Positions 36,527-48,300 of a DNA stretch of 64,000 nucleotides are shown one piece after another; the first letter of the stretch is position 1; every line of letters begins with the position of its first letter. A model generated the notes under the pieces. It was given only the letters and a program-made list of their open reading frames with translations, had not been told where the DNA came from and did no database searches. Where the stretch lies: contig CM049316.1 in the NCBI GenBank assembly GCA_026874595.1, positions 78,341,676 to 78,405,675 on the forward strand, read 5' to 3'. Made by a program: the position numbers and the translations under genes. Source of the DNA: Sipunculus nudus (Eukaryota > Annelida > Sipuncula > Golfingiida > Sipunculidae).

Positions 36527-37680
36527 AATACTAAAACCACCGAAATGGCCTGGGTTCAAATGTAAATCTACCATACAGAAACCACCACAATGGCTTTGGA
36601 TAAAATGTCTAGAAGGGTGTAAATGTAAATCAGTTAAAATGAATCCAGCTTAATGGCCTAGATTTAAAAATAAATCTACAGTACTAAAACTACCACATTG
36701 GCCTGGTTTTAAATGTAAATCTACCATACTGAAAACGGCACAATGGCCTGGGTTTAAATGTAAACCTACCATACTGAAACCGAGACTATGACTTTTGTTT
36801 AAATGTAAATAAACCAGACTGAAACCACCACAATGGCCTGGGTTTAATTGTAAATCTGCCATAATAAAACCACCACAATGGCCAAGGTTTAAATGTAAAT
36901 AAACCAGACTGAAACCACCACAATGGCCTGGGTTTAAATGTAAATCTGCCATACTGACACCACCACAATGGCCTGGGTTTAAATGTAAATCTGCCATAGT
37001 GACACCACCACAATGGCCTGGGTTTAAATGTAAAGCTGCTATACTGAATCTACCAGAATGGCTTGGGTTTAAATGTAAATCTGCTTACGGAAACCACCAC
37101 AATGGCATAGGTTTAAATATAAATCTGGCATACTGAAACCAAGACAATGGCCTGGGTTTAAATGTAAATAAACCAGACTGAAACCACCACAATGGCCTGG
37201 GTTTAAATGTAAATCTGCCATACTGAAATCACCACAATGACCTTGGTTTAAATGTAAATCTTCCTTACGAAAACCACCTCTTTGCCCTGGGTTTAATTGT
37301 AAGTATGCCAAACGAAAACTAACACAATGACCTGGGTTTACATGTAAATCTGCCATACTGAAACCACCACAATGGCCTGGGTTTAAATGTAAATCTGTCA
37401 TACTAAAACCACCACAATGGCTTGGGTTTAAATGTAAATCTGCCATGCTTAAACTACCTCAATTGCCTGGGTTTAAATGTAAATATACCATACTGAAACC
37501 AGCACAATGGCATGGGTTTATATGTAAATCTGCCATACTGAAACCACCGCAATGACCTTAGATAAAATGTAAGTCTAGCATACTGAAACCTGGAAAATGG
37601 CATTGGTTAAAATGTAAATATTCCATATTTAAACCAGGACAATGGCCTGGTTTAAATGGAAATCTGCCATACTTAAACAT
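36527..37680. repeat. 45-bp minisatellite, about 25 copies
   Basis: Unit of the type CACCACAATGGCCTGGGTTT followed by AAATGTAAATCTGCCATACTGAAAC, period 45 bp, with substitutions and a few irregular units near 36600-36650. Because 45 is a multiple of 3, the minus strand encodes a 15-residue repeat (MADLHLNPGHCGGFS type) that stays open for 115 codons (36997-36650) and 125 codons (37446-37069). There is no start context, flanking exon or similarity to support a real protein. Confidence 0.95.
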
Positions 37681-39392
37681 ACTGAAGCTAAATCATAAAG
37701 CGAAACCATTTAATTTCTATTGACAAATAGACCCCACTGTAAGTGCGTGTATAACTATAACTTTAAATAGATAAAGCGGGACACCCAACTTGCGGTTGAT
37801 TTATTGTTGAACGATGTGTGTAGAAGGTTGTAATGCAAGGGCTATGGCACTTATCTAAATGAACATCGAATTAAATTGCGAGATTCCGCCAATGGGTAGC
37901 AGAAAAACCTCCAGTGGATTCCGCAAAGAATCGAACTTCCACATTTAGAGACATTTATTTATTTAATCTATACATAATTACGGACACGAAATGGTCCTCC
38001 AGTAATGCTCATCATCTGCTTTGCATAAGTGACGATTTAACATTCCTACACATTACAGTGATACAAATGTTACGCACCATCACCACTTGGATCGGAAACC
38101 AGACGCAAAACTTGACAAAAAATAATATGATGCAGGTCGCATGTGCGAGTGCATAGTGATCAGCGCAGTTAAACTGACTGTTAAACAGTAGTGAATGAAA
38201 AACGTTTTCTACTATTATTTATCTTGTGTTTGTACCTTTCGGGACTCAGAACTTTGTTTTGCCCATCGAATATTTAAACTTACCGTTGGACGTTATTCTA
38301 TCTGTATATTCAAAGATTTAAATAATACTATAAACTTAAATGATGTTTCTTAAAGACTTACTTGAAACTTGATATGCTAAAACAATGTCATTGTAGACAA
38401 AGAGTAGAATTATGTTATTAAAAAGTATTTTAATAAATGTGAGACGTCTTAAAGGATGATGAACATGAAGTTGAACTTAACTCCATTTTTTATGAACGTT
38501 TAATTTTTAGAAAATGTATATGGAATAACCAGAGATAACAGCGCTTGCACAAAAAGTTTCGTTAGAGTTTTACTTACAGCGAAGGTATTTGGGTATGTCT
38601 AAGATATTGTTGTAAAGTGAAACTAAGTAATATGTTATACATAGAAACGTGCGTGACACAAAGCGAAGGAGAGACCTGAAATAGTTTTAAAACAAAAGAG
38701 ACCGAAAGTGAAAGGAATGGAAGAAGAAATAATTTCCCATTTCTCTGCTGGTAAACTTTCCCAGTTTTAGCAATCATTACTACCCACACAAACATGCAAC
38801 AATGCGTCATATTCCCTTTGTTTTATATTGGCAAAATTTATTGCCTAAAACAGCCCCTGCAACCAGCGTTTTATTGTTAGACAAATTCCAGGGGCACTCA
38901 AATAGCGACAACGATATTCCACACTTGAATGAAAAAAGATACCTTTTAATACTATCCCTTCATGTCCTAGTTTTTTAATGTATATCCAAGAAACCAGGAC
39001 TTATTATACCTTTAGTTTACATGCAGGTGTACAGGTTAACCAGAATATCCAAAAGCCCTTAAAAGGAACCTGAAACAAAGAATTATCCTAGTAGTTACCC
39101 TAATAATCACTTGTTCAGTAATGGTAAAGAAATGAAATAAAATCCTGATTTAGTGCAGCAATTTTATTCATGATGTATTACCTTCTGCAACCCAATTAAT
39201 AAAAATCCTTTCAGAACATAGCGTAATAAGTGTAATAGTAAGCTTAAATGTTATCTAGTGATATATAATTCTTATCAGTATTTACTATTAGGTAATTTAT
39301 AATAATGAAATGCAGCAACAATAATATCTATCTGAATTCACACCATGCTAATAGCACTGTAAATTGAGAAATTGCACCCCCATATTCAAATA
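37681..39392. other. Unassigned AT-rich stretch
   Basis: No recognisable gene or repeat was seen between the 45-bp array and the candidate signal-peptide exon. Confidence 0.4.
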
Positions 39393-39400
39393 TATATAAA
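39393..39400 (+). promoter_or_regulatory. Candidate TATA box
   Basis: TATATAAA 68 bases before the ATG at 39468, a spacing that would leave a 5' UTR of roughly 40 bases. Confidence 0.35.
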
Positions 39401-39467
39401 AAAAGTTTCAGGTCTAGTTGTGGCAAATTACGAGAGATTTATTGTCTCTGCACGCCTTCAATTTTAA

Positions 39468-39528
39468 ATGACAACTTCATTAGTGGCAATTTTGTCATTT
39501 GCCTTGTTGGGAGGGGATACTCTGTCAG
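39468..39528 (+). CDS. Candidate signal-peptide first exon
   Basis: ATG followed by MTTSLVAILSFALLGGDTLS and a phase-1 donor (TCAG|GTGAGG). A short hydrophobic leader ended by a phase-1 intron is the classic first exon of a secreted animal protein, and a TATA box sits upstream. A possible in-phase second exon is 39881-39925 (VYKLLLLEKLHTLQ, donor CCAAG|GTAAGC), but its acceptor lacks a pyrimidine tract. The remaining exons are not found, so the product is unknown. Confidence 0.4.
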
Positions 39529-41237
39529 GTGAGGAGAGAAAGCTCCCTCCGCTTTTAACAGGGGAACATCACTAATACTAAATAATGCTAAATCTTATTT
39601 CGATGTTAATGTGAAAACTTAATTAAGAAAACCTAAATGTCTTATTAGATGTTGGTTTCAGTACATTTATAATTCTGTAGGAATCGGTCTATGTCCAGAC
39701 GGTTCCTGTAATAACATTGTTTACTGTAGACTTAAAAGGCAACGCACCTGCATGCTTAATTTTTTTCCCATGTTTGCTCTCTGGAGGCGTGTCTGTTTTA
39801 GTATTCATGCAATTAATTACGGAAGAATAATAATGTGAGACAATTGGCCAAAAGGCGGTCAGGATGTGTGACGTCAGCAGGCGTGTATAAGCTGTTGCTG
39901 CTTGAAAAACTTCACACACTCCAAGGTAAGCGAGCCCAAGAGTGTAGTCTGACCGTTTGACACCGGTCTAGAGGAGGCTCCGGGTGGTCTAATAAATTTG
40001 AGAGACGATGTTCCTGAGCGTAGAACGTCAGCATCTGCGGACGGCCACGTAGAATCTCTCTAATGTATTTGAGAGTGGAATCGTATTTTACAGAAAGACT
40101 TGTAAACCGTCCATGTTTTTCTACCGTGGTAAAGTCCACCTACAGATCGGGACAATTAATACGCTAATCAGAAGGCTGTGAGCCTATCTGTCAGTGATCC
40201 AAGATTTCCACCATATTTAATGGCGAGGGCATACTTCACTGGCAAACTGTGTTCTTTAGTGGCGCAAAGCGCTAGAGATCGCCTGTGTATACACAGTGTA
40301 AGCGGCCTGGAGTAGTAGCTGTCAACCCAATGTCACGAGTGCGTGGGTAATGTGATTAGCAGATGTGTAAACAAGTGGAACTCTCGTGTGTAGCTTTCGT
40401 CAAGGGGTAAACAGGAGTTAGTAATTTTGTGTGATTATGTAGTGATCATAGAAATATTTGTGTGCAACGCCTCCCCATAAAAGTGTAAGTGTTCTTTCAC
40501 TGTATTCTTTTGTTTTGTTTACTCATGTATTTGTCATCCTTTTGAGTGTATGTGTGAGTTTAAACCGGTATAGTTCAATGTTTTAAAGAACTTGGGGTGT
40601 CCATTCCTTCGGGGTTGTGACAGTCTCACATGCTGGTAGGATTTAATAAATCTATCAATTGTCTGTTTGCAGAACTAGGGTTCATACAGAGTGAAATACT
40701 GAACTGACTATTCACGCAGTACTCCTGTTCATTTTAAGGAATATATTCAGCCTGCAGTCTAAGATGCTCAAAACTATGTGTAGCATGGCGTACTGCCCTG
40801 TGCAAAGTGTTTCGTATTCCTCGTAGAAAACACAATTTTTAGGTTTTATATCAAGGCAAATGCCTTTGAAACTTTCTGTGTAGATACGTATATACATGTT
40901 TTTCTATAAATTTTCAGTTCTGACAATGACATACTTTGATTTCTTGCAAGATCTACAATTACTCAGACCTGACCAAACATGGATAAAAATGTAGCATTTT
41001 TATAATGTATAGGCACAATCTTATTAAGAAGTGCTTTTTTCTGGTTTTGTGTTGTTGGGGGGTCTTTGCGTTTTAGTGCTACAGCTTAAGCTGAACATCT
41101 CGATGCCCGTCTGAGTGGACACTATAGTTCTCGAAGGCTCTGTTTGAGTTGCTGGTTTCTTCTTATTAGGTGGCCTTGGGGTTTGGTAGGCTGTGATCTT
41201 GGTGGTGTTGGATTAAAAAAAGTCCGTCTGAGTTGGT
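39529..41237. other. Unassigned; one minus-strand candidate exon
   Basis: On the minus strand 40139-39912 reads as 75 protein-like codons (starting DFTTVEKHGRFTSLSVKYD) directly after an acceptor-like CCGATCTGTAG|G. I recognise no family and no linked exon. The rest of the stretch shows nothing supportable. Confidence 0.25.
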
Positions 41238-42257
41238 TTAGTCTTGGTTTTCTTGATACTTTGAGTTTCCATATTCTAAGTTGTTGCTGTCTGTTCCGAG
41301 GGGGTGGTTGTAACGATTGGTTCTATCTCCATTGGTGTCTCTTGTGGAGTTGGCTAAGTACTCGGCTGTGTTATCTCGGTGTTGTAGATTAGTCTCTTTA
41401 GTTGCCGGTAGATGGTGCACCAGCGGAATGATGTTGTATGTGCTGCTTCTCATTTCCCACAAATGATGTTCTCTGCAGTATTGCCTTGGTGCAAGGCTGA
41501 GAATTACACACCAGCTGACCCGGGCTCCATACTCAGCCTTGAATATGTTCTTAAGAAATATCGTAGCGGTCCTTCTGATTTATCATAAGGAAAGAATAAA
41601 AGAGTAATTAAGAATAAGATGCAGCTTAAACTATGTTCACTCTACCTATATATCCTTTATTTATCAGTTTCCATACATGTGGAGTCTCCTGTTTATGTTA
41701 TATATGATATAACAGCATTTTATCATGAAGAGAAGAGCAGAAGACCATCACTGACACAGCCATGTTGCTGAGGCATGAACTCTGGTCACCCATGACCTGA
41801 CCTGTGACCTGACCTCTGGTGTACCAGAGTAATTTATTGCTAATAAATCTATTTAAAAAATCTTATTTCATGAATAATACTTATGAGTTAATGATAATAT
41901 AGGGCTACAATAAGTCCTTTGTAAGTTTATGGCTATATCTTTTAAGGTTTTAACAAATTTGCCTATGGAAGCTATGGAAACAATATTTACTATAATTTAT
42001 TTGGGACAATAATCAGAGGACAACTTTTCTCATATCAATAAGGTCAAGGACAGGGTCATGTGACAAAAGATAAACATGACAGCATGGCTGGCTAAAAAAA
42101 AACAACAGGAGTTGAAATCTTAACAATTTCCTTATAAGGGCACTTCTACATAATTTATTTTTACTCTAGAACAGTTTATTAGCCATTATTGGTAAGAAAT
42201 TTGCTTAATTGCCTCCATTTTCTCTGTTTATTTTGCAAATATCCCAATATAGCCATG
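41238..42257 (-). other. Stretch with possible retroelement remnants
   Basis: Minus-strand frame 41462-41238 is Asn/Thr-rich (HLPATKETNLQHRDNTAEYL) and lies downstream, on the same strand, of the CCHC relic at 42.3 kb. It may be the tail of the same ORF1, but no motif proves it. Four TGACC half-sites lie at 41793-41814. Confidence 0.2.
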
Positions 42258-42560
42258 CTACGCTTTTCCATAAGAGGATCCCCATAACTGAAATCTTATT
42301 TCAGTTATGAACCCATAACAATCTGTAGTACAGTATTTGGTCAGGTGGAACTCGGAACCGCAGCCGTAACATCTCTGTTTGTTTACGTAACCACGGCTGT
42401 TGTGACCTAGTTCGGCAATTGCCGAATGGCTGTTTTTTTGTTTTTGTTTTTTGCTGTTGACTAAGTAGTTGTAGTATTTCCATCTCTGAAATGTCGGCAT
42501 GCATGCCTTTCAATACTACTGGATATCTATATTTTTCTTGAACGGATGTTTTTATTATTA
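42258..42560 (-). pseudogene. Retroelement ORF1/gag relic with CCHC zinc knuckle
   Basis: Minus-strand YPVVLKGMHADISEMEIL (about 42525-42472) resembles the region before the knuckle in LINE-type ORF1 proteins. After a frameshift in the A-rich part, CYGCGSEFHLTKYC (42371-42330) is a perfect Cx2Cx4Hx4C nucleic-acid-binding knuckle. No RT is found alongside. The element type is inferred. Confidence 0.5.
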
Positions 42561-44371
42561 TAAATATTATTATTATAAATCTTTCTTATACCACAGAGCA
42601 CAAATGTCTCTGAACTCTGTATACACAAACGATTTCTTGGCTCACTGAACAGTAACCTTTGACAGTACACTGCAGGATACACTAGCTTGTGCTGTGACCT
42701 CTGACCCCAAGTGCCCAAGCAGTCATCAAGATTTTTTTAATGCCAAAATATGTCTCGAAATACACAATCTCATAGATAACTGCATCATGAACAAAACAAA
42801 AACCGGAAACGCTTTCACTGTTAGTTAAAAGTGTTCTCACACGCTGTTGTTCTGGTATGGACGAGGCAACATGGCGATGTCCATATCCTAGACAGGGGAA
42901 TTCAGAATACACTGTCGTTTTCCCCGGTACAATGTATCTCCACGCAAAAGACAGCCTATCTGTCCGATGAGTACATTAGCAAACGCTTCACACAATTTTC
43001 ACGTTTTTGCTCAATACCCCTTATATTGACTGGTGTTTTTCATAAATTACGATAAAACATATGAAATCATAATTAACAAACACAATCTAGAATATTTCCG
43101 AATATTAATTAAACCTGTTTTCACACCCGGTATTCCGGAGAATTCTGAACCCGTCAACTCACAATGTGTTTGACCGGTAATCCAGCTCTTTGAAATCATC
43201 ATATTGCCCATCACACTTGACATTAAACTTATTAATTACGTATCGGCCCATTGCGTCTGACAAACGATTTTAACGCACACAGCTGACATCAAAGTATGCA
43301 GCTGCGGGACACAATTAAATAAATAATAAAAAAGCCTGTTAATCATAGTCAAAACAGATTTCAATAAAGGTTTGAAAAAATAGTAAAAATTCCATGAGAT
43401 CGCCTAAGTGCAAAAACAATCAAAAATGGCGAGCTTGACTGATATGCTTTAATTCTTCAATATTAAAGATACATCAAAATGTTACATGTGGAAGCTGTAG
43501 GTGAGTGGAATAGGTTGGAATGACTGTAATGTGACAACTGTTTAAGGAATTACGTCATAATTAGCCTGGTATCAAGTCATTTAACAATTATCAAACCAGA
43601 CTGTTGTCATAATACTAAACGACTGTCATCCCATCAAGACACAGCTGTCATCATGTGACAATCACGCGACTAATCATTCAGTAATTACTGTACATCCTGT
43701 AAAAAGGCATCAAAGTAAGAGCTTATTTTTATCATAATCCCATGCTCCTCGCTCAGCATAATTCTGATTATTATACAAATGAAAGCTTGTATTGACTTTT
43801 TTGAATTTCCATTTCGTTTAATCATTGCATAGTACATCATTGTCGTATGTTAAGTTATAAATGATATTTTAATATGAATATGTAACTGAATTTGCCATTT
43901 AATATTAGACATATTACTGCTTTTTGTTGATGCGTTTTTCCTAAAATGATGCGTTTTAATAATTCTATTAATGTCTCGTGACAATAATACAGCAAATTAC
44001 ATGCACGTGCCAGAATATTAATATCAATGTTAGATAGAATAAGTTAGAAAAATAAATGTTTGGCGTGTCAGAAGTAAATTAATAATTAAAACTGGCCCTC
44101 TTGGCCATCTGAAACGTTCAGCATTTATACACACAGTCATTTAGCTTATTTATATGCATACGGTCGTAAAGATGAATAATTATTCACTCTTTTTATTGTT
44201 AAAGAGGTATTCAGGCTTCACACAAGTGTGAATAAACAAAGGAACACATGATGTATGTGCCGTGTGTTTTACAGTACAGCTATTAAAGCCATCAACGTTC
44301 AACTGGAGCTGAACGTCAGTTTGACCTGCTGAGGCTGCATTCATATTATCACATCTGTGTTTACCTTGTTG
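42561..44371. other. Unassigned AT-rich stretch
   Basis: Contains GGGTCA-G-AGGTCA (minus strand, 42695-42707), a direct-repeat-1 arrangement of nuclear-receptor half-sites. No gene was recognised. Confidence 0.4.
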
Positions 44372-44377
44372 TATATA
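44372..44377 (+). promoter_or_regulatory. Candidate TATA box of the secreted-protein gene
   Basis: TATATA about 62 bases before the ATG at 44439, in a context otherwise free of ATGs in the signal-peptide frame. Confidence 0.3.
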
Positions 44378-44438
44378 CGTGATGAGCACTATACCTGAAT
44401 GTCACTTAGTTTTTGCGTTATTTTCTCTTAAATCTTCA

Positions 44439-45124
44439 ATGGCAGGACTCTTACCCCTCCAACCTGGACTTCTAGCGCTGGTATTATTGTGTTCTTGTCA
44501 TGTTATAGCCGTGGAGACCAAGGAACGGTGAGCGTTACTATGTTTATTTCTCAATAAGCAGACACTTGTACCATTAGTTAAACATATTATCAATTAATTC
44601 CAATGTTCATTCACACATGAACACCCCACGTACCAAAGAACAAGAATTTACATTAAGCTGCCATAACACATCTGGTGAGTTTTCACGACATATATAAAAA
44701 GCAGAGAATTCGATGTTGGAATTAGTCTCGTAACTCATGGCAAAAAAGTCGATGTAGTATTGTGTGGCCACTGTGCTATCATTACGAGTAGCACCTTGCC
44801 AAAGTTAATGTCTAACACCAACTGTTTTGGTGTACAGGACACATAATTATAATACACTGTGCTCATTTCAGAACAATCGTTCCAGTTGACGTCACAACTA
44901 AGGTACGTTCATATACCGCCATTTTTATCCATGCCGTGTCAGCCTCCAATTAAACACAGAATCAGACGTTTATATAACAAATGATCAGATTTAAAGGAAA
45001 TTATCGTTAAAATGTATATAATTAGATTAAATTGTGTTGACGCCACATTTGTATCATTACATTTTTTATCAGGAGATTGAAACTACACAAGTTCCACAGA
45101 ATAATGACAAAAAACAGAGGTCGT
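44439..45124 (+). CDS. First three exons of a secreted or membrane protein gene, partial
   Basis: Exon 1 (44439-44527) encodes a signal peptide: MAGLLPLQPG, then LLALVLLCSCHVIA with likely cleavage soon after. It ends at donor CG|GTGAGC (phase 2). Exon 2 (44872-44902; TCATTTCAG|A ... AAG|GTACG) completes that codon and adds TIVPVDVTTK (phase 0). Exon 3 (45073-45124; TTTTTATCAG|GAG ... TCGT|GTAAGT) adds EIETTQVPQNNDKKQRS. All three join in frame with good splice sites, which is unlikely by chance. The visible 57 residues after the leader are polar and Thr-rich, with no recognisable domain. The next exon must lie beyond the 52-bp array, so intron 3 is at least 18.8 kb. Confidence 0.6.
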
Positions 45125-45169
45125 GTAAGTAAAAATTTATCATTACAATATCTAACAGATACATGGAAG

Positions 45170-45213
<44 letters not shown>
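45170..45213. repeat. (TAA)n microsatellite
   Basis: About 14 TAA units, 45 bases after the exon 3 donor of the secreted-protein gene. Confidence 0.97.
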
Positions 45214-45319
45214 TGCGTTTTATATATATGTGGGTGTGTGTTTGTGTATTTTTGAATGAGTTTAAGACTAACAGGACTGGAATGAAGGGAACCCTTGAGG
45301 AAGTAAATGGTTATCGAGT

Positions 45320-48300
45320 GTATGTACACGCTCATCAAAACACCACTGTACTTTTCACCTTTGTAAGATAAAAATGTACACGCTCATCATATCACCTCTG
45401 TACTTTTCACCCTTGTAAGATAACAATGTACACGCTCATCATAAGACCTCTGTACTTTTCACCCTTTTAAGATAACAATGTACACGCTCATCATAACACC
45501 TCTGTACTTTTCACCCTTGTAAGATAACAATGTACACGCTCATCATAACACCTCTGTACTTTTCACCCTTGTAAGAAAACAATGTACACGCTCATCATAA
45601 CACCTCTGTACTTTTCACCCTTTTAAGATAACAATGTACACGCTCATCATAACACCTCCGTACTTTTCACCCTTGTAAGATAACAATGTACACGCTCATC
45701 ATAACACCTCTGTACTTTTCACCCTTGTAAGATAACAATGTACACGCTCATCATAACACCTCTGTACTTTTCACCTTTGTAAGAAAACAATGTACACGCT
45801 CATCATTAGACCTCTGTACTTTTCACCCTTTTAAGATAACAATGTGCACGCTCATCATATCACCTCTGTACTTTTCACCTTTGTAAGATAACAATGTACA
45901 CGCTCATCATAAGACCTCTGTACTTTTCACCCTTTTAAGATAACAATGTGCACGCTCATCATAACACCTCTGTACTTTTCACCTTTTTAAGATAACAATG
46001 TACACGCTCATCATAACACCTCTGTACTTTTCAACCTTTTAAGATAACAATGTACGCGCTCATCATAACACCTCTGTACTTTTCACCCTTTTAAGATAAC
46101 AATGTACACGCTCATCATATCACCTCTGTACTTTTCACCTTTGTAAGATAACAATGTACATGCTCATCATATCACCTCTGTACTTTTCACCCTTGAAAGA
46201 TAACAATGTACACGCTCATCATAAGACCTCTGTACTTTTCTCCCTTTAAGATAACAATATACACGCTCATCATAACACCTTTGTTCTTTCACCCTCGTAA
46301 GATAACAATGTACACGCTCATCATATCACCTCTGTACTTTTCACCCTTGTAAGATAGCAATGTACACGCTCATCATATAACCTCTGTACTTTTCACCTTT
46401 GTAAGATAACAATGTACACGCTCATCATAACACCTCTGTACTTTTCACCTTTGTAAGATAACAATGTACATGCTCATCATATCACCTCTGCACTTTTCAC
46501 CCTTGAAAGATAACAATGTACACGCTCATCATAAGACCTCTGTACTTTTCTCCCTTTAAGATAACAATATACACGCTCATCATAACACCTTTGTTCTTTT
46601 CACCCTCGTAAGATAACAATGTACACGCTCATCATATCACCTCTGTACTTTTCACCCTTGTAAGATAGCAATGTACACGCTCATCATATCACCTATGTAC
46701 TTTTAACCTTTGTAAGATAGCAATGTACACGCTCATCATACCACCTCTGTACTTTAACCTTTGTAAGATAGCAATGTACACGCTCATCATACCACCTCTG
46801 TACTTTTAACCCTTGTAAGATTACAATGTACACGCTCATCATATCAGCTCTGTGCTTTTTACACTTGTAAGATAGCAATGTTCACGCTCATCACATCACC
46901 TCTGTGCTTTTCACCTTTGTAAGATAACAATGTACACGCTCATCATATCACCTCTGTACTTTTCACCCTTTTAAGATAACAATATACACGCTCATCATAA
47001 GACCTCTGTACTTTTCACCTTTGTAAGATAACAATGTACACGCTCATCATAAGACCTCTGTACTTTTCACCCTTTAAAGATAACAATGTACACCTCATTA
47101 TTTCACCACTGGACTTTTCACTTTTGTAAGATAACAATGTACACGCTCATCATTACACCTCTGTACTTTTCTCACTTGTAAGATAACAATATACACTCTC
47201 ATCATATCACCTCTGTAATTTTTAACCCTTGTAAGATAGCAATGTTCACGCTCATCAAAACACCTCTGTACTTTTCTCGGTTGTAAGATAACAATATACA
47301 CGCTCATCATTTCACCTCTGTACTTTTCACCCTTGTAAGATAGGAATATTCACGCTCATCATAACACCTCTGTACTTTTCTCACTTGTAAGATAACAATA
47401 TACACGCTCATTAAAACACCTCTGTACTTTTCACCCTCGTAAGATAACAATGTACCCGCTCATCATATCACCTCTGTACTTTTCACCCTTGTAAGATAGC
47501 AATGTACACGCTCATCATAACATCTCTGTACTTTTCCCCTTTGTAAGATAACAATGTACACGCTCATCATAAGACCTCTGTACTTTTTACACTTGTAAGA
47601 TTACAATGTACACGCTCATCATAACACCCCTGTACTTTTCACCCTTGTAAGATAACAATGTACACCATCATCATAACACCTCTGTACTTTTCACCCTTGT
47701 AAGATAACAATGTACACGATCATCATATCACCTCTGTACTTTTCACCCTTTTAAGATAGCAATGTACACGCTCATCAAATCACCTCTGTACTTTACACCC
47801 TTGTAAGATAGCAATGTACACGCTCATCATAATACCTTTGTACTTTTCACCCTTGTAAGATAACAATGTACACGCTCATCATAACACCTCTGTACTTTTC
47901 ACCTTTGTAAGATAACAATGTACACGCTCATCATATCACCTCTGTACTTTTCACCCTTGTAAGATAACAATGTACACGCTCATCATAAGACCTCTGTACT
48001 TTTCACCCTTGTAAGATAACAATGAACCCGCTCATCATATCACCTCTGTACTTTTCACCCTTGTAAGATAGCAATGTACACGCTCATCATAACACCTCTG
48101 TACTTTTTACCTTTGTAAGATAACAATGTACTCGCTCATCATATCACCTCTGGACTTTTCAGCTTTGTAAGATAACAATGTGCACGCTCATCATAACACC
48201 TTTGTACTTTTCACCCTTGTTAGATAGCAATGTACACCCTCATCATATCACCTCTGTACTTTTCACCTTTGTAAGATAACAATGTACACGCTCATCAAAA

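Noticed and set aside
41144-41392. Trp/Leu/Cys-rich plus-strand frame of 82 codons
   Set aside because: A by-product of a G/T-rich strand; the composition is not that of a real protein.
46693-47310. Minus-strand open frames of 60-70 codons in the minisatellite
   Set aside because: The 52-bp period rotates frames; the repeated peptides (DERVHCYLTKVK) are repeat artefacts.
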